Positions 55,546-64,000 of a DNA stretch of 64,000 bases are shown piece after piece. The stretch is from the NCBI GenBank assembly GCA_015680685.1, contig MNCI01008335.1, forward strand, positions 684,233-748,232. Reading direction: 5' to 3'. The stretch comes from Gnetum montanum (Eukaryota > Streptophyta > Gnetopsida > Gnetales > Gnetaceae). Under the pieces are notes generated by a model. It made no database searches. It had not been told where the DNA came from and saw only the letters and a list, made by a program, of their open reading frames with translations. The number at the start of each line of letters is the position of its first letter. Position 1 is the first letter of the stretch. Both the position numbers and the translations under genes were made by a program.

Positions 55546-56086
55546 TCATTGCTGCAGATTCTCAACAATATATGTGGCATAAAGATCCATAAAGCGTTGA
55601 ATAGCTTCGCAAGCAGTGATCATTGGCAGAAATTCATCCACAGCAACTTCTTTATTCTTATTTTTCTCGTAATCTTCAAAGAACCTTCAGATCTCTTGTA
55701 AACGGTATGGAGGGAGCTCCTTGATATCCTTGTAATGACGATATTTAGGATCATCAACGCACACAGCAATAATCTTGTCATCCTTCTCCCCCTGATCAAT
55801 CATGGGCATCAAGCTAATGGCTCTAACACGGCTCCTTGATTAAACCTATTTTCTTATCCAACTCGTGTTTCATTTTGCTTCCCTTTCCAATTTCAACAAC
55901 AACATTGAAAATGGAAGGAGCACTAGGTCCAATCTCGATATCATGCCATGGATGAGCTGCAATAGATTTGCGTGACATCAATGACATAATTCTTTCATTT
56001 AGAGATGGAGTTGAAGAAATCTTCCGCTGTCCATTGGTTTTTGATTTCGCCCCAGCAGGAGTCATGTTTGATGCGAAATATTCCAC
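55546..56086 (-). pseudogene. Soluble inorganic pyrophosphatase retrocopy, internally deleted
   Basis: Minus strand. First part (56086-55823): [29 protein letters not shown] and [18 protein letters not shown], the N-terminal half of the plant family-I enzyme (pyrophosphate to 2 phosphate). Second part (about 55830-55546), in another frame: [30 protein letters not shown], a TGA, then RFFEDY and VAVDEFLP to the natural-looking stop. About 45 residues between GLIK and RAI are missing, including the metal-binding D-x-D-P-x-D signature. No introns are seen, so it derives from mRNA. Confidence 0.88.
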
Positions 56087-56286
56087 TTAAACTAAAAAGG
56101 TTGAATAGAAAAGCTTTCTCTTCTTCTCATGCTTGGATTTCATTTCTATAGGCAGAAATTTTGAATTATCTTCCTTTGCTCCTATGCTATGACCTCCTTG
56201 AGTATGTAAGTGTTTTACAAATTGCCTTTTGCTAGTATCTCTACTTTTGCTGTTCCATGAAATGGCCAAAATGTGCCAACACATGG

Positions 56287-56500
56287 ATAATAAGTTTTAA
56301 ACTATTTTAAAAATTGCTGAAGAGTCTAAGGAGCAAAGTGATGATCGTGAGTGTTGGAGGCATAAGGAGGCTAAATGTGCCATATCTAAAGGTAAAGGTA
56401 AGATGGTTAAAGATAATGATTTGAATGATGATGGTGGGTGTGATGTTTACCAGTATGAACATCCTAAGGGATGTTGCCTAGTTGTATCATACTTGTAGGA
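56287..56500 (+). pseudogene. gag of element F, part after L, with zinc knuckle
   Basis: Continues the gag frame (LKIAEESKEQ) to a knuckle starting at 56439. The second Cys is Tyr (CDVYQYEHPKGCC), as in D. Confidence 0.75.
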
Positions 56501-57067
56501 ATCTAGGGTGTATGCCTTGCATCCATGATTTGCACAAAGGAAAACACCCAGAAGATTGCCTTATCCATAAGGCAATCCTCGACAATTCCACAACCACAAT
56601 AATACTATCCAATTGGAACTCCTCTACAACCTTATGAAGTATATTAGTAGTGGCAGCAACCACAATCATGGGCATTTCCACCTCTAAGACAGCAATACCC
56701 TTATTAGCAACCAGATCCCTACGGTTATTATGTTTAGCAACCTTCATCTCCTAGGGACTCCTCTAGTCATATTACTACTTACTAGTCTCACCACTACCCT
56801 CCTAAAACATATCAATCACCCTATCCAAGGAGCAATACCACCTAATACCCTCATGTACCTCCTATCCCTACACCTACTCCTCCACCTCTTGCACAACTAC
56901 CACCTACTCTGTCCATGCAGGGTGAATTTCCTACACAAACACAATAAAGGAACGCTATGAGGGTAGTTAAGCTGCAATTGGTTAACCCATCTAGCAGGTC
57001 AGAACCACAAACAAAGAAAAGACCATTCTTCTAACCTCGCAGTTCACCAAAGCCCTCAAATACATCA

Positions 57068-57652
57068 GTGGTTGATAACTCTGCTCCTCCACCTTCCTCT
57101 ATTTCTTCTTTATCTGAGTCCCCTTCAAATCAAAATCCCTCTCGAATTCATATTGTAATGCTGACACATGTTGTATCTAATTGGATTCGAGCTAGTAACC
57201 TACCCAAAAAATTAGCTGATCCCGGGAGTCGCTTAGTTTACTTGCAAATTGTTGGGAATGAGCCTTGCAAAGCTCTTTTGGATTTTGATTCTAGTGTTAA
57301 TCTAATCTTGCATGAGATGTACACAATGTGGAACCTTCCTCCTTTGAAGATGAGCAACATCTAGTTGGAACTGGCAGACTAGTCCATCACTATTTCATTA
57401 AGATTGGTTGAAGACATCGTCACCACCATTTGTGGGTGGTCATATCCAACTAATTTCCTAGTAATTAAAGTGAAGAACTACAAGGGGGACTTTCCAATCA
57501 TCATGGGAAGGGCATGGCTAAGTACTATTGAAGCCAAAATGAGCATTAGAGATCTTTCCTTGGAGATATCAAAAGAAAATGAGTTTGGAAAGATCAAGAA
57601 GAAGAGAGTTCCATGTGTCACATACAGTAATTCAGGGTGCCATTGTGTATAG
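57068..57652 (+). pseudogene. Protease of element F
   Basis: HIVMLTHVVSNWIRASNL, LLDFDSSVNLIL (D-F-D-S at the active site), GWSYPTNFLVIKV and FPIIMGRAWLS (57485). One frame with in-frame stops between the two halves. Confidence 0.82.
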
Positions 57653-57789
57653 AAGTTATGGTCAGTAAAGCAAACATCTATCTTTGCATGCAAGCAGTGT
57701 GCACCAAAAGTTGAGATCCAGAGATGTCTATACATAGTAGCCACAAAACAAGAGGGCACCCAGTGGCTGACAGCTAATATGAGCAACAG

Positions 57790-58900
57790 TACATTATGCA
57801 TGGAACTGACTAAGGGCCTAATATATAAGTACATTGCAAGTATGGATGAACTTGAGCAAGTTCACCACTAGCTCTTTGAAGGAGCGAATGATGATGTCAA
57901 TTGGGGTGAGCTAGAAATTCCTAACAATTTCAAACAAGAGCCCCTTGAATTGAAGACACTATCAGCTAGAATGGAGTACATATTTTTGAAACATGAAAAG
58001 CCGGTTATCATCAATGCCAAGCTTGCTCCAAAACAGAAGAGAAAGTTGATAAAAGTTATGGAAAAATGGTCAGCAACCTTCACCTGGTCATATTCTGAGC
58101 CCACAAGGATAGATCCAAGAATATGCCAACACTGAATATACACTGACCCTATCGTCAAACCAAAGCAATAGCTGCAATGGTGTTTGAATCCCAAGTTAAA
58201 GTAGATTGTCAAAGAGGAGATTGAACAACTCCTCAAGGCAAGATTCATCTACCCTATCACAAATAGTGAGTGGGTCAGTTCACTTGTGATTATACCAAAG
58301 AAAGGAGGTAAATGGCAGGTGTGCATTGATTTTCAGCTACTCAACATGGCAAATTTCAAGGATCATTTCCATTACCTTTTGTCAACTAAGTGTTGGACAC
58401 CATTTCAAGGCATAGCTATTACAGCTTTTTGGATGGTTATAGTGGCTATAGCCAAATCTAAATTTCACTAGAGGACTAGGCAAAGACAACTTTCAGGAGT
58501 TCGTGGGGGACTTTTTCTTATCGATAGATGCCATTTGGTCTATGCAACACCCCGACCACATTTCAACAACTAGTTCTCAGCATTTTCCAACAACAAATTG
58601 GTAGCAGGGTAGAAGTTTTTATGGATGATTTTTCTACCTATGGAGCTACGTTTGAACAAGCCTTGGACCACCTTGAGCAAGTGTTAAAAAGATGTGTCAA
58701 AAAAAACCTCCAACTCAATTGGCAAAAGAGCCATCTTATGGTCCAGGAAGGCATAGTCTTGGGGCATCGCATTTCAAAAGTAGGAATCAAGGTGGACTCT
58801 AAAAAAATAAGGGTCATCCAAGGAATAACCCACCAACCTGAAATAGTCAAAGAAGTTCAGTCATTCCTTGGTCATATTAGCTACTACTAGCTCTTCATCG
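57790..58900 (+). pseudogene. Reverse transcriptase of element F
   Basis: RMEYIFLKHEKPVIINAKL, RIDPRICQH, IPKKGGKWQVCIDFQLLN. Active site VFMDDFSTY intact (about 58615-58640), EQVLKRCVKKNLQLNW, EGIVLGHRIS, FLGHISYY. It has the best-kept thumb and palm of the three, but stops remain. Confidence 0.86.
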
Positions 58901-58989
58901 AGAATTTTTCCAAAATCACCAAGTTTTTTGTAGAATTGACAAAGAAGGATGCATCATTCATCTAGATCCCTACATGTGAATCAACATTC

Positions 58990-59440
58990 CAACAATTGAA
59001 GCAAAAGCTTGTTGAAACTCCCATTCTTCAAGTACCAGATTGGTCCAAACCATTTCATGTGATGACTAATGCATCAAATTATGCTTTGGGGGCAATGCAT
59101 ATGTAGATGGATGATCAAAAACGTCCATATTACATTCATTGTGCAAGCCAGAGCATTACAGGTGCATAATTGAACTACACCACTATATAAAAGGAGTTGA
59201 TGGTAGTGGTGTTTTCTTTAGAGAAGTTTAGGCATTATGTGCTTGGCTATAAAGTGTTTGTACACATAGATCACAATGCCATCAAATTTCTAATGAACAA
59301 ACCAATAGTTAGCCCTCATATCATACGGTGGCTTGTGATTTTGCAGGAATTTGATCTCATGATGGTAGATCGTAAAGGTGTGGAGAATGTGGTCGTAGAT
59401 CACTTATTGTGACTTAGATGGAATGACAAGGAGAAAGAGA
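58990..59440 (+). pseudogene. RNase H of element F
   Basis: MTNASNYALGAM, KELMVVVFSLEKFRHYVLGYKV, VHIDHNAIKFLMNKP, VENVVVDHLL. The Asp of the T-D-H block is kept (I-D-H). Confidence 0.82.
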
Positions 59441-59589
59441 GCCCTTTATTTGATCAATTTCCTGATGAATCTCTCCTTGCAGGTGTTATTAATGCACAAA
59501 TGCCTACTGAATCAAATTGGTATGACACCATCCTCACCTATCTGCTCAAGCAAGAATTGTCACAAGGGCTAGACACTAGAAAGAAGCAA

Positions 59590-60770
59590 CAATTTCTTCA
59601 CTAGGTCAAGTATTTCATGGAGATTAATGAAAACCTTTACAAGGTTTGCCCTGATGGCCTGGTACATTGGTCTGTCCCTAATACGGATCAATTGTGCATT
59701 CTCTAAGATGCTCACGAAGGTCCTTGTGGGGGCCATTATGCTAAGAGATGCACGGCCATAAAAATCCTCATGGCAGGGTATTATTAGCCAATAATCTTCA
59801 GGGATGCACATCAATTCGTTCGCACTTGTGATCGTTGCCAACAAGATGGTGGAATGATAGCTCGAATGGAAGAACCACAACAATGGATACAACCTCTTAA
59901 ATCATTCAACATTTTGGGCATTGACTTTATGGGTCCCATTTCACCTCTATCAAATGAAAAGGCATATATCATAGTCATAGTTGACTATTGCACCAAGTGG
60001 GCAGAAGCAACATTCATCACTGACTATACATCTACCACTGTTGCTTGGTTTGTACAACAAAACATTGTAAATAGGTTTGGTGTACCTCATGCATTAATTT
60101 CTAATAATGGAACTCATTTTACAAGTGCCACTTTCTGAAAATTGATGCAACGCTTGAGGGTTGAACATAAACTCACAACACCATATCATCCCCAAGCCAA
60201 TGGTCAAGCTAAAGTCTCTAACTGGGAGATTACAAAAATCTTAATGCATATCATTAGCAAATACCGAAGGGACTGAAGCACTAAATTAAATGATGCCCTT
60301 TGGGCCTATTGCTCCACATGGAAGCTTTCCATAGGGTATTCTCCCTATGAGCTTGTGTGCGGAAAACTACTAACTTTGCCCATCCAATCTAAGCTCTATA
60401 CGCTCTCCATAGCCTGTGACCTTGACCTAGATCTAAGCCTAGCACAAAAAGAATGATTAATGAGTCTCAACTTGCTAGATGAAAATTGGTTAACGGCCCT
60501 ATCATCAAACGAGATGCATAAGACATTCAACAAGAAACGCCATGACCTCAAAATAAGAAAAGTAAAGTTTCAACTAGGAGACAAGGCTCTTTATTGGAAT
60601 CCTACACATGTACCCCAACGAACCAAATTCTAAACATTGTAGAAAGGACCTTACATCATAGATGAAACTTTTCCATCTAGGGCCATTATCATCTACAAAC
60701 TTGACAACCCAAATAAGAAACAACTAGTCAACATCCAACAAGTAAAACTTTTCTATGAGCCCAAGCCAAG
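59590..60770 (+). pseudogene. Integrase of element F
   Basis: Zinc-binding part at 59700-59850; core DFMGPISPLSNEKAYIIVIVDY with first Asp, ALISNNGTHF with the second Asp changed to Asn, and HPQANGQAKVSNWEI with Lys (AAA 60211-60213) at the catalytic Glu. C-terminal GPYIIDETFPS near 60650. Confidence 0.85.
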
Positions 60771-60835
60771 CAATGCAACAAACACCTTGTCAGATGGACA
60801 ACCATGCTCAATTTTTCGAATCTCTCCCTTCCAAC

Positions 60836-62864
60836 TTAGTTGTGGGGGAGATTGCCACCCATACTAACACTTTATGCAACTACTTAGTTTTTGATTTTTT
60901 TTACACATTTTTGGTTTTACAACTTTTTATTTTCATTTTCTTTGTTTTACATTTTTTCCTTGTTTTACATATTTGTATTTTTAAGGTTACTGGTCTTAGT
61001 TTTTGTTTTACACCATATTAATATAATTCAATATCTATTGTCTACTCTTTTACTTTCTTTTATGGTTATATTTGCTTATGTTTGGTGTGTTTCTTTACTT
61101 TTTTTTGCTAATAAGGTGGCAAGTACAATGGTAATGCATTACTCGATGGTGGTATGTTTTATTTGTAATTTGATTGCTGATGTTTGGTTTTTGACTTTGA
61201 TGGTTGTTACTGATGACTAGGACATGGTTTCTTTTCATGTCACAGGAAATGAGTCCACATCATCCACCCATCCACTTACTCTATGGTTTTTCTTGTTTGG
61301 AAGCATGTAGTCTCTTCTTCATTAATGCAACTTTAATAAATTGGTGACTTGTGTAGTTTCTAGAATTGGGAAGGAATCAAAGGTTTGGATAGGGTGTGGC
61401 TTCAAAGGGATGCAGTGTTCTTTGTGATTTTTTGTTTTCTTATGTGCATGAGTGTTCTTGTAAGCTTTTCACTATTCCATGTCATTTCACAATAGGAAGT
61501 CAAATAAGTCCTTACATGATGTGGTCCTCATTAGAAAAAAAAATGAGGATTCAAAGCACACCCCTTGGACAAAATAAATGCAAAAATTGCATGGGTCTTT
61601 GCATGATGTGGTTTCCATTAAAAAAAAACATGGGAATTCAAAGCATACCCCTTAGACCAAATAAAAAGGTTACAAGCACTGGTTATGAGACTTGTCTTGT
61701 CTCCTCTAACCAAGGCCCTTTCTCATTTCCTATCTTCTCTTCCATTTGGAATGGTGGTTGTTTTGTGGGAGCATTCTTGTATTTCAAGGGATGGACTTGC
61801 CTTAGAATGTTTATGCGAAGTCAGTGAAAGTGGTTGGTTTTGATCTGGACTAAGGAAGGATCTTACCAAGTCAATTAATCACAAACTTCACAAGAGGCTG
61901 TATGTGACCATAATTAGGAACTGCATTCCACTTTCTCTGTCATCCATCTATGCTTTTCATATCTCACCTCATTGCCGGTTTCATGTTTTGATTCAATGTT
62001 CTGGTTTGATGTGTTGGGTTTCTCAGTCAGTTACTTTCAAGTTTTTGTACTTAACTTTTCCTAATCATTAATCATCCATGGAGCCCACAGACTCTTTGGT
62101 TTGAAGTTATGCAAGGGATAAAAGACCTATGCCTTCTTTGGGGAGGACCCACTTGCATATCTTTTGGTTTGGTTAAGTTAAGTTCTTTACCCTTAGACAT
62201 TGTTACAATCAAATTCTTTTTATTTACCCCATCCATGTCATCTAAATTCTACACACCTTCACAACTATTTGTAATGAATTCCTTTTTATTGTTGTGAATA
62301 CCTCTTTCCACTACTCCTTGTGTCAAGCTTTTTCTGAATTCTATGGATCACTTCTCTTATTTAACTCATTCGTCAGTCTTTCCACTAACAATATCAAGCA
62401 AGCAATCTATCACAATCACAACTTGGCTAGATAAAATCACCAACGAGACAAGGTATTTAGCCATTATTTATGTCTTATATATACTAATCCTTGGTTTTGT
62501 TGTGATTGCAGTGGGAACCATGGACTGGAAGCAGGACTATCGTCACTAAGGAAAATGCAACCATATCACTCACGGGAGGTTGTTCATGACTGTTGGATCT
62601 CTTCTACCTCTCCCTCATTCTTCTGTTGCCAAGAGGGGTTGGATGTCCTTTGGATTCGTTGGTGTTCTTTCCTAAATGTCATGAACACCAATTTTGTACA
62701 TAATTGTAATATTGTATGCTTGGACACTTCTATATTTGTCTGTTTTCTCTATGTCACTCTACATGTCAGTCAAATAAGTCCATACCCCTCTAAATATATT
62801 TTGTAAAGAACTTGTTCCTCTTCTTCTGTACTCAAGGACGAGTTTTCATTTAGTTGTGGGGGTA
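60836..62864 (+). other. Conserved 3' region and polypurine tract of F
   Basis: GTTGTGGGGGAGATTGCC, a TTTTACAC-rich tract (60900-60990), two hairpin units (61515-61680), CTTTGGGGAGGACCCACTTG (62137) and GTTGTGGGGGTA before the LTR. Same order as D. Confidence 0.72.
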
Positions 62865-63385
62865 TGATAAAGTGGTTACTCTAATTATTAGAGCGGTTAT
62901 AATTAAAGCAGTTATTCTAATTATTAGAGAGGTTATTCCCGGGTTACTCCCGGGTCTATAGATACAACACCCAGGCGCATAATTGGAATGATGTTTTTAG
63001 GAGTCAAGTAGCGAACCTCTTGCAGTCTATCTATTTGAAAGTTAGAATATTTTCCAAGTGCTCGCAGCAGGAAGTCTAAGTGTGAAGGGATCTTTATTCA
63101 AGCATTGATGTTCCTGAGCACACCATTATGTTGACAATAAAGATGAGTTCTTTGATTCATCCTTGCAGCACTTGAGATTTGTTTTCTTACGCATTTATAT
63201 TTTATTTCATTTTATTTTGTTTTATTTTATGCACTTTACATTTGTGTTATTAGCGTAGCAATTCATTTTGATCAATTAAGCAAATTGTTAAATTACACAA
63301 GCACGACCCCTTCGAGCATACATGTGACAAGTGAGACCGGGAAGACAATGAATAAACAACATACCTTCAAGTGCAAAGCAATGTG
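62865..63385 (+). repeat. Truncated 3' LTR of F
   Basis: Begins TGATAAAGTGG after GTTGTGGGGGTA. TATAGATA at 62957-62964 replaces TATAAATA. After CATACATGTGACA (63329) the sequence jumps to CAAGTGAGACCGGGAAGACAATG, skipping about 240 bp present in the 5' LTR. Similarity fades by about 63385. Confidence 0.8.
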
Positions 63386-63830
63386 AACTAAATGTGAACT
63401 AACCAATTGACCAACTCCCATGCTCATAATAAACGTTAATAACTAAAATATCAAAAATGTTAAATGCATAAAAAATTGTCACTTGAATTTCTTACCTTGT
63501 AAACTAATCCCACAAATGAGGAGAACAAGAAATTAAAGCCTCTTTCACCAAAGCAACCGAAGGACTGGGTACTCTTTCACTGGTAACCGTCACTTGGGTG
63601 CGTTACTTTAGGCAACCATTTTGATCAGATTATCGAATTTCTTCCCCTAAACTTTGAATATTACGTGAACTCACTTGTGCGGCTTAATATTTAATGCTCC
63701 TCATGAACTCTCTCGTACGCTGTTTAATAATCATCTTGTGCAGCGAGCAAGATGAATGAGGTGATATGTTAAAGGGTGCTGTCGTCTTTGTGAATTGAAA
63801 CTCTTCGCAGTGTGGAAGCGTACAGTGGCA
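63386..63830 (+). promoter_or_regulatory. Upstream region of the transthyretin-like gene
   Basis: 445 bp between the remnant of F and the ATG at 63831. No retroelement similarity seen. Probably promoter and 5' leader of the host gene; no clear TATA box could be chosen. Confidence 0.5.
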
Positions 63831-63976
63831 ATGGATTCTCTGCGTCTCGTGGAAGAAGATTTTCTCGCTTGCTGTGGTAGTACTAAATTCGCTGCAGAAA
63901 TGGCAAAGGCTAGATCACAATACAATCTCACAGAAGCTGTGGAAATGTCGAGGGAAATCTGGTTTAACGAGGCGAG
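63831..63976 (+). CDS. TTL: Transthyretin-like / OHCU decarboxylase (allantoin synthase), first exon
   Basis: 48 codons plus two bases from ATG 63831. EEDFLACCGSTKFAAEMA and EAVEMSREIWFNEA match the N-terminus of plant transthyretin-like protein, whose N-terminal domain is the OHCU decarboxylase of ureide synthesis (urate to S-allantoin); the plant enzyme also has a hydroxyisourate hydrolase domain. The similarity stops at GCGAG followed by GTTTTT, a good splice donor at the place where the family continues into VTDWLEAF-like sequence; reading on gives only RFLT and a stop. The gene should therefore continue past the window. The frame is clean, unlike everything around it. Confidence 0.82.
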
Positions 63977-64000
63977 GTTTTTAACCTAGTTTTCCCAATT

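Larger units (their letters stand above)
52347..56281 (-). mobile_element. Insertion L: chimeric element carrying host gene pieces
   Basis: 3935 bp inside the gag of F with a perfect duplication CATGG (52342-52346 and 56282-56286) and inverted ends TGTTGGC/GCCAACA. Content on the minus strand from the right: about 200 bp of leader, an intron-less pyrophosphatase copy with an internal gap (56086-55546), a bHLH gene fragment (from 55513), about 900 bp unidentified, then an LTR-like segment (about 54052-52347). Ends and 5-bp duplication fit retroviral-type integration, but the two ends do not carry matching LTRs. Compare maize Bs1, an LTR element that captured several host genes. Confidence 0.8.
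49726..63385 (+). mobile_element. Element F: Athila-like LTR retrotransposon with truncated 3' LTR, interrupted by L
   Basis: 5' LTR 49726-50573, tRNA-Asp-type primer site, gag (split by L at 52347-56281), protease, RT, RNase H, integrase, 3' region, 3' LTR from 62865. The 3' LTR lacks about 240 bp internally and its last part, so no right target duplication is seen; the bases before the left LTR are ACGTA. It lies about 450 bp from a host gene. Confidence 0.88.

Noticed and set aside
1-64000. CRISPR arrays, tRNA or rRNA genes, bacterial operons
   Set aside because: The repeats found are LTRs, tandem units or hairpins of retroelements without regular spacers; only the complement of a tRNA-Asp end occurs, as primer sites, and no tRNA cloverleaf was noticed.

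Overview
This is nuclear DNA of a seed plant with a repeat-dominated genome. A gymnosperm is a reasonable guess from the density of old, nested, decayed LTR elements, but the sequence does not prove it. Plant origin is supported by retroelement lineages with plant-type features (a tRNA-Asp primer site, Athila-like and Tat-like pol) and by three plant gene sequences: a transthyretin-like/OHCU-decarboxylase exon, a soluble inorganic pyrophosphatase copy and a bHLH fragment. No bacterial, organellar, tRNA, rRNA or CRISPR feature was seen.

Nearly the whole window is a stack of LTR retrotransposons. I name them by letter. A (minus strand, 1-1981, running off the left edge) sits in the gag of J (minus, 1982-4361). 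J abuts I, an older plus-strand Tat-like element (about 4362-15200). B (plus, 6794-13854, 5-bp duplication CTTTG) is inserted in the integrase of I. After an AT-rich tract (15600-19660), an unclassified repeat R has taken a solo LTR H (minus, duplication ATGGT), and H has taken the full element C (plus, 19928-29993). Further right, R holds G, a minus-strand chromovirus-like element (30688-48335). G was hit by a solo LTR M (31739-32500, duplication AATTT) in its integrase and by D (plus, 37136-47303, duplication ATCTT) in its gag. A decayed LINE reverse transcriptase fragment (49222-49560) precedes F (plus, 49726 to about 63385). F carries in its gag a 3.9-kb insertion L (52347-56281, duplication CATGG) with pieces of two host genes. 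At the right edge, 63831-63976 looks like the intact first exon of a host gene.

A, B, C, D, F, H and J belong to one Ty3/gypsy family. They share an LTR core (TATAAATA, AATAAA, an end in CACTCATCA), a primer-binding site for tRNA-Asp (not applicable to solo H), and the order gag - protease - RT - RNase H - integrase in one reading frame. A long conserved 3' region of about 2 kb without a long reading frame follows. RT and gag resemble the Athila lineage. All copies are broken by stops. B has lost RT-RNase H-integrase by one deletion, C has lost the RT catalytic aspartates, and all three integrases carry lysine where the catalytic glutamate is expected.

The most interesting signals are: (1) repeated stem modules in the U5 of A, and one in J, where both arms change together; (2) seven copies of a short hairpin in the 3' region whose stems covary between elements; (3) a stop codon in the same linker of every gag copy; (4) the chimeric insertion L with a pyrophosphatase copy lacking its catalytic segment joined to a bHLH fragment; (5) the Glu-to-Lys change at the integrase active site in C, D and F. 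All were found by eye and none has been tested computationally.
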